DNA of 22,943 nt from an uncultured Oscillospiraceae bacterium (GCA_905234005.1 CAJOFW010000032.1:1-22943); one strand, 5' to 3'; counted from the stretch's first letter, positions 7,867 through 15,495 are shown. Notes: generated by a model from the sequence alone, not told the origin. Numbers and translations: made by a program.

Positions 7867-7915
7867 AACTAATAACTAATAGCTAATAGCTAAGAACTAA
7901 CAACTAACAACAAAC
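7867..7915. repeat. Seven tandem 7-bp units in the recA leader
   Basis: Seven consecutive heptamers run without interruption: AACTAAT, AACTAAT, AGCTAAT, AGCTAAG, AACTAAC, AACTAAC, AACAAAC. The array ends 1 nt before the AGGAG that serves recA. It contains TAA or TAG stops in all three forward frames and contrasts with the GC-rich genes on both sides. Confidence 0.85.
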
Positions 7916-7932
7916 ACAGGAGCAACAACCAC

Positions 7933-9081
7933 ATGGCGGAGAAAAAAAAGACGCCCGTCACTGAGGCGGGGCAGGCGGCCGACCGGAAGAAGGCGCTCGA
8001 GACCGCGCTGCATCAGATCGAGAAGGATTACGGCAAGGGCGCGATCATGCGTCTCGGCGAGGACATCCCTGTGAACGTCGAGGCCATCCCGACCGGCTCG
8101 CTGGGGCTGGACATCGCCCTCGGCATCGGCGGCGTGCCCCGGGGCCGCATCGTGGAGATCTACGGCCCGGAGGCCAGCGGCAAGACGACGCTGGCGCTGC
8201 ACATCGTCGCGTCCGCCCAGCAGGGCGGCGGCGAGGCCGCGTACATCGACGTGGAGCACGCCCTCGAGCCGGGCTACGCCCGCGCCGTCGGCGTGGACAT
8301 CGACAACCTCTTAATCTCCCAGCCGGACACGGCGGAGCAGGCGCTGCAGATCACCGAGGCGCTCGTCCGCTCCGGCGCGATCGACGTCGTCGTCATCGAC
8401 TCGGTCGCGGCGCTGCTGCCCCGCAGCGAGCTGGAGGGCGATATGGGCGATTCCTCCGTCGGCGTGCTGGCCCGGCTCATGAGCCAGGCGCTGCGCAAGC
8501 TCGCCGGTATCGTATCGAAGACGAACACCATCGTCATCTTCATCAACCAGCTCCGCGAGAAGATCGGCGTCATGTACGGCAACCCCGAGACGACGCCGGG
8601 CGGCCGCGCCCTCAAGTATTACTCCAGCGTGCGCCTTGACGTGCGCCGCGTCGAGACGCTCAAGTCCGGCGACGAGATGGTCGGCAACCGCACCCGCGTC
8701 AAGATCGTCAAGAACAAGGTCGCGCCGCCGTTCAAGGAGGCGCAGTTCGACGTGATCTACGGCGAGGGCATATCGAAGGTCGGCGAGATCGTCGACCTCG
8801 GCGTGAAGCTCGAGCTGATCGAGAAGGCCGGCGCGTGGTTCACCGTCTGCGGCGAACGCGTGCAGGGCCGCGACAACGTCAAGAACTTCCTTTCGGAAAA
8901 TCCCGACAAGTGCGCCGAGCTGGAGAAATCCATCCGCGAGAACGCGCACAAGCTCATGAGCCCGCAGGCGCTCCGGGCCGCGAAGGCCGCCGGCCGCGCC
9001 GTGGACGTGAGCGCCGACGATTTCGACGACGGCGACGCAGCCGCGCCCGCCGCCGGCGCAGCCGCCGACACCGGGGCGTGA
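7933..9081 (+). CDS. recA: Recombinase RecA
   Basis: RecA polymerises on single-stranded DNA, drives homologous strand exchange and triggers LexA cleavage in the SOS response. The 382-residue protein has Walker A GPEASGKT at 78-85, a Walker B-like VVVIDSVAALLP, the L1 region around LEGDMGDSSVG, and FINQLREKIGVMYGNPETTPGGRALKYY covering L2. The C-terminal tail is Asp/Ala-rich, as is normal. The ATG start has AGGAG about 11 nt upstream, right after the heptamer array. The stop TGA overlaps the GTG start of recX as GTGA, so the two are translationally coupled. No clear LexA/DinR box (GAAC-N4-GTTC) was seen in the short leader; the promoter may lie upstream of prmC. Confidence 0.98.
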   Translation: MAEKKKTPVTEAGQAADRKKALETALHQIEKDYGKGAIMRLGEDIPVNVEAIPTGSLGLDIALGIGGVPRGRIVEIYGPEASGKTTLALHIVASAQQGGGEAAYIDVEHALEPGYARAVGVDIDNLLISQPDTAEQALQITEALVRSGAIDVVVIDSVAALLPRSELEGDMGDSSVGVLARLMSQALRKLAGIVSKTNTIVIFINQLREKIGVMYGNPETTPGGRALKYYSSVRLDVRRVETLKSGDEMVGNRTRVKIVKNKVAPPFKEAQFDVIYGEGISKVGEIVDLGVKLELIEKAGAWFTVCGERVQGRDNVKNFLSENPDKCAELEKSIRENAHKLMSPQALRAAKAAGRAVDVSADDFDDGDAAAPAAGAAADTGA

Positions 9082-9699
9082 GCGCGTACCCGTCCGACGG
9101 CGAGAAGTACGCCGTCCGCTCCGTCCTGAACGACCCGGCGGCGGCGGAGCCGACCCGCCGCAAGCCCGCCCTCACCCCGCTCGAGCAGGCGAAGAAGTGG
9201 GCGGTCGATTACCTCGCCCGCCCGCACTCCGAAAAGGAGCTGCGCAAAAAGCTCGCGGACAAGGGCGCGTCGCCGGATGACATCGAGACGGTCACGGCGC
9301 TCTGTATCGACTACGGCTTCGTGAACGACGTCGAATACGCCGCGACGCTGGCCCGTCACTACGCCGCCCGGGGCTACGGCCCGGGCCGGGTGCGGGCGGA
9401 GCTGTCACGCCACGGCGTTCCGCGGGAGCTGTGGGACGACGCCCTTCTGGAGATGCCGGATCGACCGGCTGCTTGCCGCAAGGCTCCGGGGCCGCGACGC
9501 GTCCGACCGCCGCGAACGGGACAAGGCCGCCGCGATGCTGGCCCGCCGGGGCTTCTCGTGGCCCGACATCCGCGCCGCGCTCGCCCGGTACGGCACCGGC
9601 GCAGACGCCGACGACGATATCAACGACGGCGCGGACGAGTACGCGGACGAATATGCCGACAACGGCACAGACGCATACGCCGCCGATGACATAGAATGA
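9078..9699 (+). CDS. recX: Regulatory protein RecX, interrupted by a frameshift near 9456-9463
   Basis: RecX binds RecA filaments and limits their activity. The first part reads from GTG 9078 (overlapping the recA stop) and includes PLEQAKKWAVDYLARPHSEKEL and the typical YGPGRVRAELSRHGVP. After ALLEMPD (around 9461) that frame turns into Arg-rich nonsense. From 9463 the next frame continues the family pattern: DRLLAARL, then RERDKAAAMLARRGFSWPDIRAAL, to a TGA at 9697-9699. The joined product would be about 206 residues, a normal RecX length. Loss of one copy of a tandem CCGGA (restoring MPDRIDRLL) would explain the shift, as would a single inserted base. The tail after the last helix is Asp/Tyr-rich. 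A sequencing indel is more likely than true inactivation, since both halves are well kept. Confidence 0.85.
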
Positions 9700-9709
9700 G
9701 AGTGACCCG

Positions 9710-11011
9710 ATGAAAGTATTGTTCACCTCCCTGGGGTGCGCCAAAAATCTCATAGATTCCGAGCAGATGATCGCCCTCGTGACGGCGGCGGGCCACACGC
9801 TCGTATCCGACCCCGCCGAGGCGGAGGCCGCCGTCGTGAACACCTGCGCCTTCATCGACGCCGCCCAGCAGGAGGCCATCGACACGATTCTGGAGCTTGC
9901 GCAGTACAAGGAGAGCGGCGCTCTGCGCCGCCTCGTCGTGACGGGCTGTCTGCCCGAGCGATACCGGGGCGACATCCTCGCCGAGCTGCCCGAGATCGAC
10001 GCCGTGCTCGGCACCGGGAGCTTTCCCGCCATCGTGGACGCGCTCGAGTCAGACGAGCGGCATTACGCCCGGTTTCTCGATAAAAACGCCCCGCTGCCGG
10101 AGCTTGACCGGGCCGTGTCCACCGGCCCGGCGTGGGCGTATCTGAAGGTGGCGGACGGGTGCGACAACCGCTGCGCCTACTGCGTCATCCCGTCGATCCG
10201 GGGGCGCTACCGCTCCCGTCCCCTCGACGCGGTGGTCGCCGAGGCGAAGGCCCTCGCCGGGGCCGGCGTGAAGGAGCTGATTCTGGTCGCCCAGAATCTC
10301 ACGCACTACGGCCGCGATTTTCACGACGGCACGAACCTCTGCACGCTGCTGCGCGCCCTCGCCGCCGTCGACGGCGTGCGCTGGATACGCCTGCACTACC
10401 TCTACCCCCACGAGATCACGGACGAGCTGATCGACCTCATCGCCGCCGAGCCGAAGATATGCCGCTACCTCGATATGCCCATCCAGCACATAAACGACGG
10501 CATCCTGCGCCGTATGCGCCGCCCCGAGACAAAGGCGCAGATCTGCGCCCTCATCGAAAAGCTCCGCGCCAGAATCGACGGCGTCGTCCTGCGCACAAGC
10601 CTGATCACCGGCCTGCCCGGCGAGGGCGAGGCGGAGCTTGCGGAGCTGATGGATTTTCTGCGGACATACCGCCTCGAACGGGCCGGCGTGTTCGCCTACT
10701 CGCCGCAGGAGGGCACCCCCGCCGCCGCCATGACGGATCGATGCAGCCCCGAGGAGGCGGAGGCCCGGCGTGAGCGCGTCATGGCGCTGCAAAACGCCGT
10801 CATGGACGAGTACGACCGCGCCCAGATCGGCCTTGCGTTCGACGTGCTGTGCGAGGGCGAGGACGGCGGGCAGTGGTACGGCCGCCGCTACGCCGATTCG
10901 CCGGACATCGACGAGCAGGTATATTTCACCGGCGGCGCGGAGCCGGGCGCCTTCGTCCGCGTCCAAATCACGGCGGCGGAAAACGGCTGCCTGTACGGGC
11001 ACACCGTCTGA
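9710..11011 (+). CDS. rimO: Ribosomal protein uS12 methylthiotransferase RimO
   Basis: RimO is a radical-SAM enzyme that adds a methylthio group to a conserved Asp of ribosomal protein S12, using two 4Fe-4S clusters. The 433-residue protein has the UPF0004 domain with cluster cysteines C10 (SLGCAKN), C46 (NTCAFID) and C80 (VTGCLPE). The radical-SAM CxxxCxxC is C151, C155 and C158 (GCDNRCAYCVIPSIRGRYRSR). A C-terminal TRAM-like region spans about 366-433. SLGCAKNLIDSE and the PSIRG context favour RimO over the tRNA enzymes MiaB and MtaB. It starts 10 nt after the recX stop with only a weak ribosome site (GAGAGTG), so it is probably cotranscribed with recA-recX. Confidence 0.95.
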   Translation: MKVLFTSLGCAKNLIDSEQMIALVTAAGHTLVSDPAEAEAAVVNTCAFIDAAQQEAIDTILELAQYKESGALRRLVVTGCLPERYRGDILAELPEIDAVLGTGSFPAIVDALESDERHYARFLDKNAPLPELDRAVSTGPAWAYLKVADGCDNRCAYCVIPSIRGRYRSRPLDAVVAEAKALAGAGVKELILVAQNLTHYGRDFHDGTNLCTLLRALAAVDGVRWIRLHYLYPHEITDELIDLIAAEPKICRYLDMPIQHINDGILRRMRRPETKAQICALIEKLRARIDGVVLRTSLITGLPGEGEAELAELMDFLRTYRLERAGVFAYSPQEGTPAAAMTDRCSPEEAEARRERVMALQNAVMDEYDRAQIGLAFDVLCEGEDGGQWYGRRYADSPDIDEQVYFTGGAEPGAFVRVQITAAENGCLYGHTV

Positions 11012-11049
11012 CAGCCCGCGCCGCCGAGCGCGACGGTAATTGCACTATC

Positions 11050-11075
11050 ATACCGCGTTATTCTACCGCGTTCTA
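11050..11075. repeat. Two 13-bp tandem units in the cysS leader
   Basis: ATACCGCGTTATT (11050-11062) is followed directly by CTACCGCGTTCTA (11063-11075), sharing TACCGCGTT. The block ends about 15 nt before the TAAGGAG ribosome site of cysS. A TTGCAC at 11040-11045 was considered as a -35, but no matching -10 was found. Confidence 0.6.
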
Positions 11076-11099
11076 TTGTAGATTGTAAGGAGATCACAG

Positions 11100-12495
11100 A
11101 TGCAGTTTTACAACGATATGACCATGCGCAAGGAGGAATTCACGCCCATCGAGCCGGGGAAGGTCAGCATGTACTGCTGCGGCCCGACCGTGTACAACCT
11201 CATCCACGTCGGCAACGCCCGCCCGATCATCATGTTCGACGTGCTGCGCCGCTACCTCGAGTACCGGGGCTACGACGTGACGTTCGTGCAGAACTTCACC
11301 GACGTCGACGACAAGATCATAAACCGCGCCAACGAGGAGGGCGTGACCGCCGCCGAGATCGCGGAGAAATACATCGCGGAGTACTGGACCGACGTGAAGG
11401 CCCTCGGCGTCCGGGAGGCCACCGTGCACCCGAAGGCCACCGAGAACATCCCGCAGATCATCGAGCTGATCGAGACGCTGATCGAGAAGGGCTACGCCTA
11501 CGAGACGCAGGGCGACGTGTACTACCGCACGCTCAAATTCGCCGACTACGGCAGGCTCAGCCACCAGAACCTCGAGGAATTGCAGGCCGGCGCCCGCATC
11601 GAGGTGAACGATATCAAGGAGAACCCGATGGACTTCGCCCTCTGGAAGGCCGCGAAGCCCGGCGAACCGGCGTGGGAATCGCCGTGGGGCATGGGCCGTC
11701 CCGGCTGGCACATCGAGTGCTCGGCCATGTCGAACCGCTATCTCGGCAAGACGATCGACATCCACACCGGCGGCATCGACCTCGCGTTCCCCCACCACGA
11801 GAACGAGATCGCCCAGTCCGAGGCCGCGAACGGCTGCAAGTTCGTGAACTACTGGCTGCACAACGGGTTCATCAACATCGACAACAAAAAGATGTCGAAG
11901 TCCCTCGGCAACTTCTTCACCGTCCGCGAGGCGGCGGCGGTCTACGGCTACGACTGCATCCGCCTGTTCATGCTGATGAGCCATTACCGCTCCCCGCTGA
12001 ACTATTCCGCCGAGATCCTCGAGCAGGCGCAGAGCGCCCTCGACCGTCTGCGCACCGCGAAGGAGAATCTCGACTTCTTCGCCGAAAACGGCCGGGACGG
12101 CGCGCTCTCCGACGAGGACGCGGCGTTCGCGCAGTCGCTGGGCCGCTATCGCGACCGCTTCATCGAGGTCATGGACGACGACTTCAACACCGCCGACGGC
12201 GTGTCCGTCATCTTCGAGCTTGTGCGCGAGATCAACACCGCCGTCTCCCCCGCCGCCGACCCGACGCCTCGCGGCGGCGTGCCGGGACATCTTCCTCGAG
12301 CTGTGCGGCGTGCTCGGCATCCCGTTCGGCGAGGAGAAGAGCCTCGACGCGGAGATCGAGGCGATGATCGCCGCCCGTCAGGACGCCCGCAAGGCGAAAA
12401 ACTGGGCCGAGGCCGACCGCATCCGTGACGAGCTGAAGGCACAGGGCATCGTCCTCGAGGACACGCCGCAGGGCGTGAAGTGGCACAGGGCCTGA
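11100..12495 (+). CDS. cysS: Cysteinyl-tRNA synthetase, interrupted by a frameshift near 12255-12285
   Basis: This class I aminoacyl-tRNA synthetase charges tRNA-Cys. The start ATG has TAAGGAG about 7 nt upstream. Visible motifs: zinc-ligand Cys27 (MYCCGPTVYN), the HIGH variant HVGNA (36-40), WHIECSAMS (203-211, second zinc Cys), HHENE (232-236) and KMSKS (264-268). The frame is good through LVREINTAVSPAADP, then becomes Arg/Pro-rich nonsense. From about 12262 the next frame gives TRRLAAACRDIFLELCGVLG and EADRIRDELKAQGIVLEDTP, ending GVKWHRA at 12493-12495. The joined product (~464 residues) has normal CysRS length. A 2-nt loss in a CGCGCC-like stretch, or a 1-nt gain, would explain the shift. 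Since the gene is normally essential and both parts are intact, a sequence error is the favoured cause. Confidence 0.93.
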
Positions 12496-12573
12496 CCCGG
12501 CGGATTGATCCGAGGGGCGGCGCTTTGCCCGGAGGGTGAGCTTCACCCGGAAGGCGGACAGAAAGGAAGAACC

Positions 12574-12597
12574 GAACAGAGGAATAGAGGAAGGAGG
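12574..12597. repeat. Three purine-rich 8-bp units containing the corA-like ribosome site
   Basis: GAACAGAG, GAATAGAG and GAAGGAGG follow one another without gap. The last unit is itself the Shine-Dalgarno sequence for the next gene. Confidence 0.5.
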
Positions 12598-12607
12598 AGG
12601 ACGCGGT

Positions 12608-13545
12608 ATGTTCTATGAGTTCGGCCCCGGCGGGCTGCGGCAGATCGACGAGGACAGCATCGACCCCGAGCGCATCACGGCGGGCTACATCACGCTCAGC
12701 CGTCTGCGCGACTGCTACCGGCGCTTCGGCTTCTCACGACCGTCGACCAGTGCCAGGAGGAGCGGCGCTATTTCCGCACCAGCATCGCGGTGTACGAGGA
12801 CTACTGCTTCTGCACGCTCACGGTCACGCAGGACACGAGCAGGCCCCAGCAGGACGAGGACTGCGTCGCGCTGTTTCTGCGCAAGAATCTGCTGCTCGTC
12901 GTCGACGTGTACGACCGCGACATGAGCACGGCGCGCAATTTCAAGACCTCCCTGACCCGGTACCCGGCAAGTACGATGACGCTTGAGCGCCTCGTATACG
13001 CGTTTCTCGACAGCATCATCGCCCGCGACAACCGCGTGCTCGAGGACTACGAATTCCGCATCCACAAGCTGGAGGCGGAGATATTCGAGGGGCAGGTGGA
13101 CGACGACTTCAACCGCCGTATGCTCGATTTCAAGACCGACCTCCTCTATCTGCGCAACTACTACGTCCAGTTCATGGACGTGGGCGAGGAGCTTATGAAC
13201 AACGAAAACGGGCTGTTCGCCGAGGACAAGCTGTTCTATTTCCGCATCTTCCACGACAAGGCCGAGCGGCTCATGACGAACGTCACGATGCTGGCCGACA
13301 ACGTCTTCCAGATACGGGAGGCGTACCAGTCGATGCTCGACGTAAACCTCAACACGACGATGAAGGTGCTGACCGTCATCAGCTCGATCTTCATGCCGCT
13401 GACGCTCATCACGGGCTGGTTCGGCATGAACTTCGTGAATATGCCGATGCTCAGGTGGCAGCACGGCATCCCGGTCGTCGTGGGGATGTGCGTCGTCGTC
13501 ATCGTCGGGATGGTCGTCCTGTTCAGGAAGAAGAAGTGGTGGTGA
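12608..13545 (+). CDS. CorA-family divalent cation transporter, interrupted by a frameshift near 12737-12740
   Basis: CorA-type proteins are pentameric Mg2+ (or Co2+/Zn2+) channels with a large cytoplasmic funnel and two C-terminal membrane helices. The start ATG at 12608 has AAGGAGGAGG 8-10 nt upstream. The first frame reads MFYEFGPGGLRQIDEDS, ending sensibly at YRRFGFS. The preceding base register then continues TTVDQCQEERRYFRTSIAVYEDY to the stop at 13543-13545. Adding one base after TTCTC restores a continuous ~312-residue protein, so a 1-nt deletion is likely. The C-terminus has the signature GMN in ITGWFGMNFVNMP, then a second hydrophobic helix and a basic KKKWW end. A downstream ATG at 12790 would give only the truncated 251-residue part. 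Exact ion specificity cannot be told from sequence. Confidence 0.88.
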
Positions 13546-13547
13546 CC

Positions 13548-14024
13548 ATGCCCGCCGCCAAGACAAACGCCCTGCGGCTGCTCGACGCCGCCGGCATCGC
13601 GTACGAGATACGCGAATACCCGTTCGACGACGATCACCCCACCGGCCTTCATCAGGAATCGCTGCCGCCGGAGCTGCGCGAGCGGATGTTCAAGACGCTC
13701 GTGACACGCGGGGAGAAACGGGGCATACTCGTGTTCTGCCTGCCCGTCAGCGAGGAGCTGGATATGCGCAAATGCGCCGTCGCCGCGCACGACAAGCGCG
13801 TCGAAATGGTGCACATGAAGGACGTGCTCGGCCTGACCGGGTACATACGCGGCGGGTGCTCGCCCGTCGGCATGAAGAAAAAATACCCCGTCATATTCGA
13901 CGAGACCGCGCTGTTATACGACAGCATCTACGTCAGCGCCGGGCAGCGGGGGATGCAGATGCGCGTCGAAACCGAGGCGCTCATCGCGTTCGTCGGCGGG
14001 GTCTGCGCCGACGTGACCAAATGA
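13548..14024 (+). CDS. ybaK: YbaK/EbsC-type Cys-tRNA(Pro) deacylase
   Basis: YbaK-type enzymes hydrolyse Cys-tRNA(Pro), a mischarging product of prolyl-tRNA synthetase. The 158-residue protein has the conserved lysine in RMFKTLVTRG (Lys49, matching the functional Lys of bacterial YbaK), VFCLPVSEELD, and the family motif GGCSPVG at 102-108. The ATG at 13548 is 2 nt after the corA-like stop. A GTG at 13542 overlapping that stop is a possible alternative. The gene lies in the same direction as cysS and close to it, which fits tRNA quality control of cysteine. Membership is clear; substrate choice within the family is from family knowledge. Confidence 0.92.
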   Translation: MPAAKTNALRLLDAAGIAYEIREYPFDDDHPTGLHQESLPPELRERMFKTLVTRGEKRGILVFCLPVSEELDMRKCAVAAHDKRVEMVHMKDVLGLTGYIRGGCSPVGMKKKYPVIFDETALLYDSIYVSAGQRGMQMRVETEALIAFVGGVCADVTK

Positions 14025-14071
14025 CGCCGCGGCCGCTTTTGGCCGAAAAAGAAATTTTTACGATTTCGTCA

Positions 14072-14108
14072 TTTTTTTGTAGATATTTGTAATCATCTGT
14101 GATACAAT
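14072..14108 (+). promoter_or_regulatory. Extended -10 promoter with three 10-bp-phased TGTRAT-like repeats
   Basis: TACAAT (14103-14108) is preceded by TGA, an extended -10. No good -35 exists at 17 bp. Instead TGTAGA, TGTAAT and TGTGAT begin at 14078, 14088 and 14098, exactly one helical turn apart. This is typical of a site for an OmpR-type activator. The 2228-2274 promoter shares the T7GTA run and the GTAAYCA..TGTGATAYAATG block. Confidence 0.6.
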
Positions 14109-14186
14109 GTGAAAAAGGGCGGCCGACGCGACCGTGAAGCCGTGACGCCGCCGTTTTCTCAGCCGAAATCAGGAGGTTATTCCGCC

Positions 14187-15245
14187 ATGATGGACCTTAC
14201 CGAACAGCAGGAACAGGAAATGATCGACCGTGCCCGGGAGGGCGATCCCGAGGCCAACTACAATATGTCCCTCTGGGCGCTGGAGCAGGCCGCCGCCGAA
14301 CCGGACGAGGATCGCTGGAACCGCCTGGCCGCCCGCTGCCTTGTGAAGGCCGCCGAGGCCGGCTACGGCCCCGCGCAGGAGAAGATGCAGGAGATCCTTC
14401 TCCAGTCCGTCGCGAACGGGGAGATCGACGCGCCCCCCGCCGGCGCACACGAAAAGGCCGCCGCCGAGGTGACGGAGCCCGCGTATGAAGCGCCCGTGTC
14501 CGATACAAATACAAGTACAGGTACAGGTACAAACACCCGCCCGACCCGTCGTTCGACCCGCAGCGCCTCGTACACCGAGCCTGTATACGACGACGAGACG
14601 CCGCAGGACGACCCGGCCTGGAAGACGGGGGCGCAGAACGCCCTCGCGGCCGTCCGCACCGGCGCCGTCAATCTCGGCAGCAAGATCAAGATCCTCTGGT
14701 TCAAGATATTCCACTCCTCCGACGAGGACGGCGGCTGGTTCGCCGCCGCCGCGAGGAAGATCAAATTCCTCGACACCGACGACTGGAGCGAGACGAAATG
14801 GAAAAACGTCAAGCTCGGCTGCGTGATCGTGTGCATCATCCTCGCGCTGATCATCGCGATCATCATCTCCTCGAGCCGCCACAAAACGCGTGAGCCGGTG
14901 GAGGAGACGACCGACATCCCCGTCGCCGACGCTGTCGAGACCGTCGCCCCGACGCCGACCGCGACGCCCTACGTCCAGTACCCGAGCGAGGCCGTCCGCG
15001 CCGAGATCGAGGCCGCGAGCCTCGACATCTACCCCGAGGACGACGACTACGTCACCGAATCCACGACCCGCACGGTCAGCGCAAGCGGCGGCCTGCGTAT
15101 GCGCGCCGGCCCCAGCCAGAACTACGACACGATCACGATGATCGACTACAACACAAACGTCAAGGTATACGCCTACATCGACGGCTGGGCGCTCGTCCAG
15201 TACGGCACCAACTACGGCTGGTGCAGCGGCGAGTACCTGAGCTGA
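14187..15245 (+). CDS. Single-pass membrane protein with Sel1-like N-terminus and extracellular SH3b domain
   Basis: This is a 352-residue protein. Residues 12-70 contain Sel1/TPR-like helices (AREGDPEANYNMSLWALEQA and CLVKAAEAGYGPAQEKMQ). A Thr/Ser/Asn linker at about 107-118 is encoded by a hexanucleotide repeat. A single membrane helix spans about 209-228 and is followed by RHK. A Pro/Thr-rich spacer leads to a C-terminal bacterial SH3 (SH3_3) domain at about 296-352: GGLRMRAGPSQNYDTI, then GWALVQYG and YGWCSGEYLS. SH3b domains usually bind cell-wall peptides, so this probably touches the wall while its N-terminus is cytoplasmic. The start is ATG 14187 with AGGAGG 10 nt upstream. The tandem ATG at 14190 is equally possible. 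Function unknown. Confidence 0.88.
   Translation: MMDLTEQQEQEMIDRAREGDPEANYNMSLWALEQAAAEPDEDRWNRLAARCLVKAAEAGYGPAQEKMQEILLQSVANGEIDAPPAGAHEKAAAEVTEPAYEAPVSDTNTSTGTGTNTRPTRRSTRSASYTEPVYDDETPQDDPAWKTGAQNALAAVRTGAVNLGSKIKILWFKIFHSSDEDGGWFAAAARKIKFLDTDDWSETKWKNVKLGCVIVCIILALIIAIIISSSRHKTREPVEETTDIPVADAVETVAPTPTATPYVQYPSEAVRAEIEAASLDIYPEDDDYVTESTTRTVSASGGLRMRAGPSQNYDTITMIDYNTNVKVYAYIDGWALVQYGTNYGWCSGEYLS
14504..14533 (+). repeat. Coding hexanucleotide repeat, five TACARR units
   Basis: TACAAA, TACAAG, TACAGG, TACAGG and TACAAA follow one another inside the SH3b protein gene and encode the TNTSTGTGTN linker. The 6-bp unit keeps the frame whatever the copy number. Confidence 0.8.
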
Positions 15246-15254
15246 GAAAAACCG

Positions 15255-15291
15255 TCAGAGCGTATCCGCAGCGGATACGCTCTGATTTTTT
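15255..15291 (+). terminator. Intrinsic terminator of the SH3b protein gene
   Basis: A perfect 15-bp stem (15255-15269 with 15271-15285) has a minimal loop and is followed by T6 (15286-15291). It begins 9 nt after the stop codon. Confidence 0.9.
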
Positions 15292-15348
15292 GACCGCGCC
15301 GCTTCCCGCCTCGTTCCGGAACCCGGCGAAGCGGTTTGCAATCGACGC

Positions 15349-15446
15349 AAAAAAGTTCGGCGGTACGCTTGCGCGCTCCGCCGTAGAACAGGGTTGTGGG
15401 ATAAAGATATGAGCCGGGCCCATCGGACCCCTTGGATAAGCTGTGC
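15349..15446 (-). ncRNA. Candidate ~100-nt small RNA with its own promoter and terminator
   Basis: On the minus strand a TTTACA-17-TATGAT promoter (15451-15479) is followed by about 95 nt with no convincing ORF. It ends in a strong terminator: CGGCGG/CCGCCG stem (15378-15383 with 15358-15363), an inner GCGC-GCAA-GCGT hairpin, an outer GUU/AAC closure, then U6 (15354-15349). Inside is a second hairpin GGGUCC-GAU-GGGCCC, then an unpaired UCAUAUCUUUAUCCCACAACCCUGUUC region that may be the functional part (a conserved-looking single-stranded stretch). It was compared by eye with SRP, 6S and tmRNA hallmarks and matches none. It is possibly a known clade-specific sRNA that could not be named. It runs opposite to the start region of the 164-aa gene. 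Confidence 0.55.
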
Positions 15447-15450
15447 CCTT

Positions 15451-15479
15451 ATCATACCGCCCGCGGCCGGATTTGTAAA
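15451..15479 (-). promoter_or_regulatory. Promoter of the candidate small RNA
   Basis: TTTACA (complement of 15474-15479) and TATGAT (complement of 15451-15456) have exactly 17 bp between them. Predicted start is at about 15444-15446. Confidence 0.6.
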
Positions 15480-15495
15480 GAGCGAGGAATCACGA

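Noticed and set aside
7867..7915. CRISPR-like array
   Set aside because: Units are 7 bp with no spacers and no cas gene is present; it is a simple tandem repeat.
7837..7932. LexA/DinR operator in the recA leader
   Set aside because: No GAAC-N4-GTTC-type palindrome is present. AACTAAC repeats resemble half-sites only superficially.
12250..12290. Programmed ribosomal frameshifting in cysS (and recX, corA-like, metQ)
   Set aside because: No slippery heptamer with downstream structure was evident, the frame changes are not all in the same direction, and none of these families is known to use it. Indels are simpler.
14025..14050. Terminator after ybaK (CGGCC-GCTTTT-GGCCG followed by A-rich sequence)
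   Set aside because: The stem is only 5 bp and is followed by A, not T, on the plus strand; too weak to call.
15394..15495. N-terminal extension of the 164-aa gene to the ATG at 15394
   Set aside because: This part overlaps the small-RNA locus, lacks the G/C third-position bias, and the ATG at 15496 has a ribosome site.
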